This document shows, in pieces, positions 35,413-43,933 of a DNA stretch of 64,000 bases (within the stretch, counting starts at the first letter, position 1; every line of letters starts with the position of its first letter). The position numbers and the translations under genes are program-made. Origin of the DNA: Phycisphaerae bacterium (GTDB taxonomy: Bacteria > Planctomycetota > Phycisphaerae > UBA1845 > Fen-1342); the NCBI GenBank assembly GCA_028279405.1, contig JANQNU010000070.1, forward strand, positions 62,001 to 126,000, given 5' to 3'. Below the pieces are notes generated by a model. It saw only the letters and a list, made by a program, of their open reading frames with translations, did not search any database and was not told where the DNA came from.

Positions 35413-36390
35413 TCAGGTGGACGACAGACCGAGATTGACCAAGCGGGTCCAGAAGAACCACGCGACCGGCGCGGCCATCAACGGCGAGTCAAGCACGTCC
35501 AGTACGCCGCCCAACCCGGGCAACGTTCCTGAATCTTTCACCTCGGCGTCGCGCTTCAGCAATGACGCGCTCAGATCGCCGGCCACGGAAAACAGCCCCA
35601 TCAGGAGCCCGAAGGACGCCAGGACCAGAATCGATGGCGTGAACTCAACATCGTCACGCGATCGGAAGCCGGCAGCCTGCAACCAGAAGCCGACCAGGAT
35701 CGCGACCGCGATCGCAGTGACGAGCCCCCCGACGAAGCCCTCCCACGTCTTCTTGGGGCTGAGCCATGGGACCATCTTGTTCCGCCCGAGCAAACGCCCG
35801 GTGAAGTACGCGCCGGTGTCAGTCATCTTCACAACCAGGATCGTGTAAACGAGGAGTGCGATCCCAAGCGGGCCGCCGACCTCCATTCGCAGCTTGGTCA
35901 GAAAACCGGCCAGCCCCCCACAATAGAAGATGATGAAGGTGGAGGTGGCCAAGTTCACCATGGTGCGCTCGGTGCCGCGTCGTACGGCTTGCAGAAAGAA
36001 GGTCAACCCGAGCGCCAGCGCAAGCCAGAGCATGCCCCACGCTTCATTTCCCAGTGCGTATTTCTGCGGCAGGTTGAATGCAACGTACGGTCCGACGACC
36101 AGGCCGGCGGAGAAGCAATGCACGAGCGTCCCCTGCGGCCGGTAACCGAGCAGCTTGGCAAACCCCAGCAGTTCGTGCGTGGTCGCGACCGAGAAGCCGA
36201 GCAGCAGCAGCGTCGCGATCCCGCCTCGTTGCAGGAAGCGCATGAGATCGACGCCGCCGATTGTCCATGGCGCCGGCGAAAGACTCGAGAGCCAACCGTC
36301 GACGCACAACGCCACCAGCACGAGGGTCGCCATGCTCAAGCCGACAATCAATCGCATGCGCAACAAAGGGGGCGTACCTCTCCGGATCAA
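35413..36390 (-). CDS. cdsA: Phosphatidate cytidylyltransferase CdsA
   Basis: 325 residues, multi-spanning membrane enzyme that makes CDP-diacylglycerol from phosphatidate and CTP. The signature is 'SLLKRDAEVKDSGTLPGLGG' followed by 'LDVLDSPLMAAP', with 'TDTGAYFTGRLLGRNK' before it. The start overlaps the stop of uppS by four bases. Gene order uppS-cdsA is widespread and links undecaprenyl and phospholipid synthesis. Confidence 0.93.
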   Translation of the reverse strand: MIRRGTPPLLRMRLIVGLSMATLVLVALCVDGWLSSLSPAPWTIGGVDLMRFLQRGGIATLLLLGFSVATTHELLGFAKLLGYRPQGTLVHCFSAGLVVGPYVAFNLPQKYALGNEAWGMLWLALALGLTFFLQAVRRGTERTMVNLATSTFIIFYCGGLAGFLTKLRMEVGGPLGIALLVYTILVVKMTDTGAYFTGRLLGRNKMVPWLSPKKTWEGFVGGLVTAIAVAILVGFWLQAAGFRSRDDVEFTPSILVLASFGLLMGLFSVAGDLSASLLKRDAEVKDSGTLPGLGGVLDVLDSPLMAAPVAWFFWTRLVNLGLSST

Positions 36391-37193
36391 TCGACGGGGG
36401 GTAACGGATCGGTCGTCGCCGGGCCCTGCGAAAGGCCGCCTGCGGGCGCGACATCGCCGAAACGGCGCTCCCGGGAAGCGAACGTCCGTATTGCCTCGTG
36501 CAAATGCGCGACACCGAAGTCAGGCCAAAGCACATCCGAAGCGAAGAACTCCGCATAGCTGATCTGCCACAACAGAAAATCGCTGATTCGTTGTTCGCTG
36601 GCGGTGCGGATCACGAGATCGGGGTCGGGCAAACCGGCGGTATACAGTGCTTCCGACACGGTGCGCGCATCGATCCGATCGACTTCCAGCTCTCCTCGCT
36701 GCACGCGGCCGGCGAGCGTTCGAATCGCATCCACGAGCTCATGCCGGGCGCCGTAATTCAAAGCCAGGCACAACTTGAGACCGGTGTTCTGACGGGTAAG
36801 CTCGATGGTCTTGTCCAACGCGTTCAGCACTGCCTCCGGCAGCCCATCACGCCGACCGAGGTGCAGCACCCGTACGTTGCGCGCGTGCAGTTCGGCACGC
36901 TCAACCCGCAGATAGTGAGAATAGAGCGACATGAGGCCCGAGACCTCGTCCCGCGGCCGCTTCCAGTTGTCAGCGCTGAAGCTGTACAGCGTCAGGCACT
37001 CGATCCCCAGCCGGCCGCATTCCTCGACCACAGACCGCACAGCGCGTGCACCGCGGCGATGGCCGAAGATCCTCGGGCGCCGCCGTTGTCGTGCCCAGCG
37101 ACCGTTGCCGTCCATGATAATGGCCACGTGCCGGGGCAGCGTGTCGAATTCCACCTGGGTCGCCCTCTCAACCGCGACGTGCGCGCGAGACAT
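36387..37193 (-). CDS. uppS: Isoprenyl transferase (undecaprenyl diphosphate synthase) UppS
   Basis: 268 residues. 'PRHVAIIMDGNGRWARQR' holds the catalytic Asp of the family; 'YSFSADNWKRP' and 'PDLVIRTASEQRISDFL' also match. The enzyme makes the lipid carrier for peptidoglycan by adding isopentenyl units. The ATG at 37193 lies two bases after the purA stop, so it is probably coupled. No strong ribosome site is seen. Confidence 0.92.
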   Translation of the reverse strand: MSRAHVAVERATQVEFDTLPRHVAIIMDGNGRWARQRRRPRIFGHRRGARAVRSVVEECGRLGIECLTLYSFSADNWKRPRDEVSGLMSLYSHYLRVERAELHARNVRVLHLGRRDGLPEAVLNALDKTIELTRQNTGLKLCLALNYGARHELVDAIRTLAGRVQRGELEVDRIDARTVSEALYTAGLPDPDLVIRTASEQRISDFLLWQISYAEFFASDVLWPDFGVAHLHEAIRTFASRERRFGDVAPAGGLSQGPATTDPLPPVD

Positions 37194-37195
37194 TC

Positions 37196-38503
37196 TCAGG
37201 AGCCCACCATGATGACCTGATCGCGCGCCGGACCGACACCGATCATTCCGATCGGGGTCCGCAGACGCTCCGAAATCCACTCGACATAGCCGCGCGCCGC
37301 CTTTGGCAGTGCGTCGTAATCCCGGCAGGCACCCAGATCCTCATCCCAGCCCGGAAGCGTTTCGTAGACGGGCTCGGCCTGTTCCAACGCGTACGTATCC
37401 GCCGGGAAGCGGTTCACGATCTTTCCGTCACAACGGTACCCGACGCAGACCTTCAGTTCGTCCATGCCGGCCAGCGTATCGAGGTGCATGATCGCGAGAT
37501 GGGTCGGGTCGACCAGATTCGCCGCGTACGAAGCCGCGACGGCGTCGAACCAGCCGCAGCGCCGTGCACGTCCCGTCGTCGTGCCATACTCACCGCCGCG
37601 CTCCCGGATCCACTCGCCCGTGCGATCGGCCAACTCGGTCGGCATCGGCCCGGCACCCACGCGCGTCGAGTAGGCCTTGATGACACCGACGCGACCCTGA
37701 ATCGCGGAGAGCGGTACGCCGGCTCCCGTCGCCACCCCGCCGCCGGTCGCGCTCGAACTCGTCACGTACGGGTAGGTTCCGTGGTCGACGTCCAGCATCG
37801 CACCCTGGGCACCTTCGAACAGGAGCCGCCGACCCTCGTCGAGCGATTCGCGCAACAATTGCGTCGTATCGCAGACGTGCGGTGCCAGTTGCGCCGCGAA
37901 TTCGAGATACTCGTTCGCGATTGCCTTACCATCGAGCGTTTCGGGGTCGCTATAGACTGCGGCGAAATAGGCGTTCTTCTGTGCCGCGATCCGGGCGAGC
38001 CGTTCCCGGAACCGGTCGGGATGCTGCATCTCGCAGATCCGCACGCCCCAGTGACGCGAAACCTTGTCCGAGTAACAGGGCCCGATACCGCGGGCCGTCG
38101 TCCCTAGCTTGCTGCCGGCGTGCGCCGTCTTTTCCGCAAGCACATCTTCCTTACGATGCCACGGAAACACCAGGTGGGCCCGGTCGCTCAGCTTGAAGCG
38201 TTCGGGAGACAGGTCGATGCCGCGCTGCTCCAGCGCCGCCATCTCGCCTAGCAGCACAGCCGGGTCGATCACGGTCCCGCCGGTAATGACACAGCGCACG
38301 GTGGGCCGCAGGCATCCGCTGGGAAGCTGGTGCAACGCGAAGGTCTCGCTCCCAACGATGACCGTATGACCGGCGTTCGCACCACCGCTGTACCGAACGG
38401 ACACATCGAAGTGGCCCATGAGCAGGTCGACGATCTTGCCTTTGCCTTCGTCGCCCCATTGCAGGCCGATGACGCACGTGTTCCCGAGCTTTGTAAAATC
38501 CAT
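37196..38503 (-). CDS. purA: Adenylosuccinate synthase PurA
   Basis: 435 residues. 'VIGLQWGDEGKGKIVD' is the GTP-binding loop; 'TTARGIGPCYSDK', 'LFEGAQGAMLDVDHGTYPYVTSS' type segments and 'ATTGRARRCGWFDA'-like text follow family order. It makes adenylosuccinate from IMP and aspartate with GTP in AMP synthesis. GGAAAG precedes the ATG. It is the first gene of purA-uppS-cdsA. Confidence 0.96.
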   Translation of the reverse strand: MDFTKLGNTCVIGLQWGDEGKGKIVDLLMGHFDVSVRYSGGANAGHTVIVGSETFALHQLPSGCLRPTVRCVITGGTVIDPAVLLGEMAALEQRGIDLSPERFKLSDRAHLVFPWHRKEDVLAEKTAHAGSKLGTTARGIGPCYSDKVSRHWGVRICEMQHPDRFRERLARIAAQKNAYFAAVYSDPETLDGKAIANEYLEFAAQLAPHVCDTTQLLRESLDEGRRLLFEGAQGAMLDVDHGTYPYVTSSSATGGGVATGAGVPLSAIQGRVGVIKAYSTRVGAGPMPTELADRTGEWIRERGGEYGTTTGRARRCGWFDAVAASYAANLVDPTHLAIMHLDTLAGMDELKVCVGYRCDGKIVNRFPADTYALEQAEPVYETLPGWDEDLGACRDYDALPKAARGYVEWISERLRTPIGMIGVGPARDQVIMVGS

Positions 38504-38662
38504 GGAGTCGTCTTTCCAGCGGACCGGTTACCCCGTCCCAACGCGGGCCAACCCGTTGTTTGTATCACGGGAACGCTCCGCTCGCAATTTCCGACCGCAA
38601 GTGGAATCCGCGCCGGTCCGCCGACGGACAGCAAATCGGGGCCGTCGGCGCGCCATAACCGG

Positions 38663-38668
38663 TATAAT
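38663..38668 (+). promoter_or_regulatory. Perfect TATAAT -10 box upstream of the dockerin-tailed protein
   Basis: An exact TATAAT lies about 125 bases before the ATG at 38793. No matching -35 box was found 17 bases upstream, so this may be chance or an activator-dependent promoter. Confidence 0.3.
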
Positions 38669-38792
38669 GTGGGCATGTCCGGCGCGGCCTCGCGGGCGTG
38701 TTTCGCCTTTCTTGGCTTTGTGACGGACACCCGGCACAGGCCCGGAACGCGTGCCAACCAAGCTCACTATTTTTGTTCAGGAGGAGGAAACG

Positions 38793-40274
38793 ATGCGCAC
38801 AGGTACCAAATCCGTCGCGGCCGCGCTGACGCTGGTGATCGTCGTGGGGCATTACCGCGTCCAGGCGGGCAACGGCTACTCGATCTCGCCGCTGCTGCTG
38901 CAAGGTGACCCGGCGCCCGACACCCCGGCGAACTTCGAGACGTTTGACCGACCGAACATTGCCAACAACGGCTGGGTCGCATTCGGCGGCGACACGGACG
39001 ACGATCCGTCGCTCGACGACGTCATCTACCGCGTCACACCCGCAGGCACCGCGCTGCTCGCCGCGCGACAAGGCGAGCCGGCACCCGATAGCAACGGCGC
39101 GTTCTTCGGAACGTTCGAGTTCTTCGAGACCGGCCAGCAGATCAACAACAACGAGGGGTGCATCTTCATCGTTACACTGAGCGGCGCGGCCACCAACGCC
39201 AACCGAGCAGTCTACAAGTGCGGTGCCGGCGTCTCGCTCATCGCGCTCGAAGGCCAGCCGGCGCCGAACATGCCCGGACGCATTTATAACGACTTCGGCT
39301 TCGCCGCAATTCTCGATGACGGCAGCGTCGGCTACCTGGCCGACCTCGACGGTACCGCTGCCGACTCGGTGATCTACGTGAACGACACGCCGCGCTACGC
39401 TGAAGGCGACGCGGTCCCGGGAATGCCGGGCATCACGTGGGACGGGAACTTCGACGAAGTGCAGTGGAACGCGCAAGGCGACCTCATCTTCGAAGGCAAT
39501 ACGTCGATGCCGTTTGCCGAAGATATGGTGATCTGGCTGGACACCGGTGACACGACGAGCGTCGTCGCGCAGGAAGGACAGCCCCTGATGGCCCGTGATG
39601 GCACGGACGCGTTTGAAGGCGTGCTCCAACTCGCCCTGGCCAGCAACGGGACCTGGGCCCTCCGTGGAACGCTGCAGGGTGCCCCGTCCACTGCCGACGC
39701 AATCGCCCTGACCGCTGCCGGGATCGTGCTCCAGGAGGGGGCCGCGGTGCCCGAGATCCCCGGCGCCGTGCTCGGCAACTTCAACGGCATCGACATCAAC
39801 AGCGCCGGCGACATCCTCGTGCTGGCCGACCTCGAAGGTGCCGCGGACCCCGATGTCGATGAAGGGTTGTTTCTAAACGGAGCGCTACTGATCACCGACG
39901 GCGTTCAGGCCCCAGGCCTGCCCGACGGTATCGAGCTGACCGACCTCGGCTTCGAGGACGTTCGCATCACCGACGACGGGACCATCCTCTTCGCAGCGGG
40001 ATACACCGGCGGCGATGGACTGTTCAAGGCCATCCCCGATACGAACTGCGGCGATTGCGCGGACGCCAACTGCGACGGTCAGGTTTCGGTCGGCGATATC
40101 AACTTCTTCGTCGCCGCGGTGACCGGCGGTGAAGCGGCCTGGAATGCGCTCTTCCCCGGCGGCGCGGCCCCCTGCGACTACCTGTGCGCGAACGACGCCA
40201 ACGACGACGGGACTGTAACGGTCGGCGACATCAATGCATTCGTCACCGCCGTGACGGGCGGGGCCTGCCCATAG
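38793..40274 (+). CDS. Secreted protein with C-terminal dockerin-like calcium repeats
   Basis: 493 residues. A signal peptide is visible ('SVAAALTLVIVVGHYRVQA'). The body has many repeats around 'EGQPAPNMPG', 'GEPAPDSNG' and 'EGAAVPEIPG', typical of a planctomycete beta-propeller-like family. The tail has two calcium-loop units: 'DANCDGQVSVGDINFFVAAV' and 'DANDDGTVTVGDINAFVTAV'. The start has GGAGGAGG upstream. Dockerin-like tails may anchor the protein to a partner; no cohesin is visible here. Confidence 0.78.
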   Translation: MRTGTKSVAAALTLVIVVGHYRVQAGNGYSISPLLLQGDPAPDTPANFETFDRPNIANNGWVAFGGDTDDDPSLDDVIYRVTPAGTALLAARQGEPAPDSNGAFFGTFEFFETGQQINNNEGCIFIVTLSGAATNANRAVYKCGAGVSLIALEGQPAPNMPGRIYNDFGFAAILDDGSVGYLADLDGTAADSVIYVNDTPRYAEGDAVPGMPGITWDGNFDEVQWNAQGDLIFEGNTSMPFAEDMVIWLDTGDTTSVVAQEGQPLMARDGTDAFEGVLQLALASNGTWALRGTLQGAPSTADAIALTAAGIVLQEGAAVPEIPGAVLGNFNGIDINSAGDILVLADLEGAADPDVDEGLFLNGALLITDGVQAPGLPDGIELTDLGFEDVRITDDGTILFAAGYTGGDGLFKAIPDTNCGDCADANCDGQVSVGDINFFVAAVTGGEAAWNALFPGGAAPCDYLCANDANDDGTVTVGDINAFVTAVTGGACP

Positions 40275-40310
40275 ACAAACGTCAGAGCAAATCCGGAAGC
40301 GGCGAAGCAG

Positions 40311-40337
40311 GGTGCGTTCCCTTCAGGAGGACGCACC
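40311..40337. terminator. 7-bp hairpin between convergent genes
   Basis: GGTGCGT pairs with ACGCACC around a 13-base loop, between the dockerin protein and the last gene of the flagellar cluster. On the + strand GTCCCCGTTT follows; only a partial U-run is seen. Confidence 0.4.
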
Positions 40338-40345
40338 GTCCCCGT

Positions 40346-40648
40346 TTATGCGGTCACATCCAGGCCGCCGTCGGCACGACCTGTGGAATTTCCGTCCCCC
40401 TCTTCGTCCGCGGCAGCTTCGTCGCCGTCCCCAAACGGACGCCCCATGCTCCCTGCGCCCTCGGCGTCGGCGTAAACCTCCGAGTCGGCATCCGCTTCCT
40501 CGATCATGTTCTCGCGACTCTCGACGAACTGGTCGCCCCGCGATTCACTCTGCGCAGCTTCATCCTGGCGACGCGCGTCGGCGGCGCGATTGGTCGCACC
40601 CTGAGATTGGATAATCGATGAGAGCCAGTTGGGCGGGATCGCGGACAT
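40346..40648 (-). CDS. Conserved flagellar-cluster small protein
   Basis: 100 residues. It begins MSAIPPNWLSSIIQSQGA and then becomes acidic and disordered ('EEADADSEVYADAEGAGSMG'). GGGAGGAG four bases before the ATG supports the start. It is the last gene of the leftward flagellar series, right after fliA, and looks like a small protein I recall from this position in related planctomycete clusters, but the role is unknown. Confidence 0.6.
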   Translation of the reverse strand: MSAIPPNWLSSIIQSQGATNRAADARRQDEAAQSESRGDQFVESRENMIEEADADSEVYADAEGAGSMGRPFGDGDEAAADEEGDGNSTGRADGGLDVTA

Positions 40649-40679
40649 CGCTCCTCCCGGCAAATGGTCGCGCCCGCGG

Positions 40680-41528
40680 TCAGCGCGTTTCGGGATGCGG
40701 CGTCAACTCCGGCTTGCGCGCGTGCAGCTGATCGCGCAGCCGCGCCAGAATCGCCGAGTGCATCTGGCTGACCCGCGACTCGGACAGGTCGAGCGTCTGA
40801 CCGATCTGTTTCATCGTCATCTGCTCGTAGTAGTACAGCACGATGATCAACCGCTCGGCACGGCTCAAACCACGTGTGACGAGTTCCTTGATGTCTGACT
40901 TCTGCGCATCGATAACCGGGTCTTCATCTTCACGCCCCGGCACGACATCGATCTCGTAGACATCGCGATTGGAATCAGCGTCGTTGAATTTCTTCGAGTG
41001 CGAAATCAGCGAAACGGAGTTCGCATCGCGGATCAGCTTCTCGAACTGCGACGGCGCCATCTTCAGCCGCCGGGCGATCTCGTCTTCCGTCGGCTGTCGC
41101 CCGAGTTCAACCTCGAGCGTGCGCGTGATCTCCTGCAGCTTGTGGGCCCGATGCCGCACCAGCCGCGGCACCCAGTCCATGCTTCGCAGTTCGTCGAGGA
41201 TGGCGCCGCGAATCCGCGGGGCGCAATAGGTCTCGAACTTGACCCCACGCTGCGGATCGAAGTTGTCGATCGCATCCGCGAGGCCGAAGATCCCGGCGCT
41301 CATCAGGTCGTCGACGTCCACCTCATCCGGGAGCTTCGCACCAATCCGCTCCGCGTTGTACCGCACCAGGTACAGATAATGCTCCATCAACCGGTTGCGG
41401 ATATCATCGTCACCCGTCTCGATGAATCCCTTCCAGGCGGCGCGGGTCTCTTCGTCGCTCTCGAAGCTGCGAACACGCTGCTCCTGGCTGACCCGTCGCA
41501 ATCGTACGCTCGTGGCTCTGCGATTCAT
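40680..41528 (-). CDS. fliA: Flagellar sigma-28 factor FliA/WhiG
   Basis: 282 residues. Region 2 includes 'LMEHYLYLVRYNAERIG' and 'DLMSAGIFGLADAIDNFDP..GVKFETYCAPRIRGAILDEL'; region 3 'LGRQPTEDEIARRL'; region 4 'LYYYEQMTMKQIGQTLDLSE'. This is the FliA/WhiG type that directs late flagellar genes. It lies in the same direction as the export and flhFG genes. Confidence 0.93.
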   Translation of the reverse strand: MNRRATSVRLRRVSQEQRVRSFESDEETRAAWKGFIETGDDDIRNRLMEHYLYLVRYNAERIGAKLPDEVDVDDLMSAGIFGLADAIDNFDPQRGVKFETYCAPRIRGAILDELRSMDWVPRLVRHRAHKLQEITRTLEVELGRQPTEDEIARRLKMAPSQFEKLIRDANSVSLISHSKKFNDADSNRDVYEIDVVPGREDEDPVIDAQKSDIKELVTRGLSRAERLIIVLYYYEQMTMKQIGQTLDLSESRVSQMHSAILARLRDQLHARKPELTPHPETR

Positions 41529-41547
41529 GCGCTATGCTCCCGCCTGA

Positions 41548-41826
41548 CTATTCCGCCGCCGGCTCGGCTGCGACCGCTTCTCCCGACTCCGCTGCGCGCA
41601 ACGCCGCGATATGGTCCATATCCAGCGCCACCTTGCGACGAATCAACTCGTCGCGCAACGCCATCTTGCCAACCCACGCTGCCACCTGCCCGACGATCAG
41701 CGCGGCGAACGCAATGGTCAGCGCGCGGATCAGAATCGTGGTCGGCGCGTTGCCGGTGACCAGACCAATCACGATGGCGGCTGAAAACCCCAACAATCCG
41801 ATTTGTGCGGCGATACTGCGAATCAT
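41548..41826 (-). CDS. Small two-helix membrane protein
   Basis: 92 residues with two hydrophobic segments: 'LLGFSAAIVIGLVTG' and 'LTIAFAALIVGQVAAWVG'. It ends in an acidic, Ala-rich tail. It sits between the FlhG-like gene and fliA and may be part of the same operon. No family recognised. Ribosome site is weak. Confidence 0.5.
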   Translation of the reverse strand: MIRSIAAQIGLLGFSAAIVIGLVTGNAPTTILIRALTIAFAALIVGQVAAWVGKMALRDELIRRKVALDMDHIAALRAAESGEAVAAEPAAE

Positions 41827-41879
41827 ATTGACGTCCGTGTCCTTGTATCGGCGCGCATCACGCCGGGCTGGAAAAAGCC

Positions 41880-42701
41880 CTATAGAAACACGCTCGCGAC
41901 GCGCGCCCACAATCCCTGAATCGGCAACGGCCGCTTGCGAATCCGCGAATAGTGCTCACAAGCCGCTTGAATATCCATACTTGCGCGGCTCCGCGGATGG
42001 CGTAACGTTACCGGAACCCGGGCCCGCGTCGCAAGCGCCACATATCGGTCCTCAGCAATTCCGCCAACCGTAGTCAGCGTCAGTCCGAGAAATCGGTCCG
42101 CCGCTTCCTGCAAACGCGCCGCCGACCGGTCGGCATCTTCCCAGTGGCGCACCCGGTTGATCAGCAGGTCGGCTCCACGCGCCACTCCAGTCCGCGCCAG
42201 CGTCTTCAGAAAACCATACGTATGGGCCAACGTCGCAACGTCCGGCGTCGTGACCAGCACCGCACGATCGGCCGCCTTGGCCAGCGAACGGGACTCCGCC
42301 GTCAACCCCGCCGGCGCGTCGATCACCACCCGCTCAGCCTGGTGCCGCAGAAAGGTAAGCCACTGGGCGCGATGCAACGGTCGCGGCCACGCCCACCTGA
42401 ACTCGTCCATCAACAGGATCCGCAAGCCGAACGGCGCTTCGATCAGATGGTCCGCCACGACCTCGTGCAACGACGGCGGCACGGCACGCTCCTGCGAATC
42501 GCGCACCGCCGCCGGCAGCATCCCGTCGCGCGCGTCGACCAACAGGGTTCGAATCCCTGCGCGCGCAGACTGCAAGGCAAAGTTCATTGCGATCGTGGTC
42601 CGCCCGACCCCGTCGACGCCGCTGAGAATAGTGAAGAGTTCCCCCGCCGGTGGGCTCCATCCCACACGACTGACCGGTTCGAAGTGTCGGCTTCGCCTCA
42701 T
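41880..42701 (-). CDS. flhG: FlhG/MinD-like protein with degenerate Walker A motif
   Basis: 273 residues from the ATG at 42701, which has GAGGG six bases upstream; a GTG at 42722 overlapping flhF is the alternative. FlhG is the ParA/MinD ATPase that, with FlhF, sets flagellar number and place. The position and overall fold fit ('FTILSGVDGVGRTTIAMNFA', 'TLLVDARDGM', 'RVVIDAPAGL', 'VLVTTPDVATLAHTYGFLKTL'). In the deviant Walker A motif (KGGxGK[ST]) both lysines are replaced: VDGVGRTT. ATP binding may be altered. Confidence 0.78.
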   Translation of the reverse strand: MRRSRHFEPVSRVGWSPPAGELFTILSGVDGVGRTTIAMNFALQSARAGIRTLLVDARDGMLPAAVRDSQERAVPPSLHEVVADHLIEAPFGLRILLMDEFRWAWPRPLHRAQWLTFLRHQAERVVIDAPAGLTAESRSLAKAADRAVLVTTPDVATLAHTYGFLKTLARTGVARGADLLINRVRHWEDADRSAARLQEAADRFLGLTLTTVGGIAEDRYVALATRARVPVTLRHPRSRASMDIQAACEHYSRIRKRPLPIQGLWARVASVFL

Positions 42702-42718
42702 GCGCAGCCCTCTTCGAT

Positions 42719-43933
42719 TCACTGGATCGCAGGTAACACTAACTCCGCAAAGCGCTTACTGCAAGCCTCTTCGATGTCGCGCGGCACGTTCTGTCCTGCT
42801 GAAACATATGAAAGCTGCCACGGCAACTTCTCCAGCGCGTTCAGCACGACGCCGAGCCCGATCGTCTCGTCAAGCCGTGTGAGCACCACCTTGGAGACGC
42901 CGAACGGCTTGAACGTGTCCGCCACCCGTGTCAGCACGCCGCTTGCCGCGCTCGACTGCACGACGAGATGCACCTCGTCCGGCCGCGCCGCGCGCAACAA
43001 CGCGTGCATCCGCGCGAACCGGTTCGCGTCGCGCAAACTGATGCCTGGCGTATCCATGAGAATCAGGTCGAACGCACCCTCCCACGACCGGAGCCGCCGA
43101 TCGACGCCCGCCACCGTCTGATCCGTCGCAAACGGCACGTGGATGATCTCGGCGTACCGACGCAGCTGTTCCGAAGAACCGAGCCGATGCATGTCGAGCG
43201 AGAGGATCGCGACACGCTGCTGCTTACGCAACTTCATATGCGCGGCGAGCTTCGCCATGGTCGTCGTCTTCCCGGCCCCGCTCGGACCGACGAACGCGAC
43301 GCGCCGGACGGCTCCCGGCGTCAACTCAATCCCGCCAGGCTCCGGCAACGTCCGCGACAGGTAGTCGCAAATGACCTGCCGTAGCAAGGCCGGGTCCTCC
43401 TCCGAGCCATTCGGCCGTCGACGGACAGCTTCCGACACGAGCTTGCGCGCCAGGTCGTCGGCAACGTCGTTCTGAACCAGGGCCAGATAGGAGGGGTAGC
43501 TGCGCAGATCGCGTGCCGCGCCACCTGGTTGCCCGCTCGCGGCTGTCGCGCGTACCACCTTTCGCTTCACGCTGGGCTCACCATTTGACCGCCCCACCCG
43601 GGCCGGCGCAGACGTCTCGCCAGGTCGTAGTGCCGGTGGCGCGACCTTCGCTGTCGAACCTCCGGGCGCCGGTGGCGGTGTGGACGCGTTACTGGTCTTC
43701 CTGGACGGCTTCGAGCGGATCCGCGGGGCCGGCGAGTGTGTGTCGGCGGGGGCCGCCGTGATCTCGACGACCGTTCGGCCGACGACCCGCCCCAGCCCGC
43801 CACCTTCAATGGTCCGCGTACCGAGAATCACCGCGTCGGGGCCGACCTCGCGCTTGACCCGCGCGAGGGCTTCCGGCATCGATGCAGCACGTATCGTCTT
43901 GACTCGATCAGACGTCAAGGCTGACCACTCCAT
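42719..43933 (-). CDS. flhF: Flagellar biosynthesis GTPase FlhF
   Basis: 404 residues. The N-terminal B domain has 'VKTIRAASMPEALARVKREV'; a proline-rich basic linker follows; the NG domain has 'VAFVGPSGAGKTTTMAKLAA', 'VAILSLDMHRLGS', 'LILMDTPGIS' and 'KVVLTRLDET'. FlhF is an SRP-type GTPase that recruits the first flagellar parts to the pole. Its start region overlaps the end of flhA by 26 bases. DTPG appears where DTAG is usual. Confidence 0.92.
   Translation of the reverse strand: MEWSALTSDRVKTIRAASMPEALARVKREVGPDAVILGTRTIEGGGLGRVVGRTVVEITAAPADTHSPAPRIRSKPSRKTSNASTPPPAPGGSTAKVAPPALRPGETSAPARVGRSNGEPSVKRKVVRATAASGQPGGAARDLRSYPSYLALVQNDVADDLARKLVSEAVRRRPNGSEEDPALLRQVICDYLSRTLPEPGGIELTPGAVRRVAFVGPSGAGKTTTMAKLAAHMKLRKQQRVAILSLDMHRLGSSEQLRRYAEIIHVPFATDQTVAGVDRRLRSWEGAFDLILMDTPGISLRDANRFARMHALLRAARPDEVHLVVQSSAASGVLTRVADTFKPFGVSKVVLTRLDETIGLGVVLNALEKLPWQLSYVSAGQNVPRDIEEACSKRFAELVLPAIQ

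Noticed and set aside
38804-40274. Classical cellulosome component
   Set aside because: The dockerin-like tail alone is common in planctomycete secreted proteins; no cohesin or cellulase module is present.
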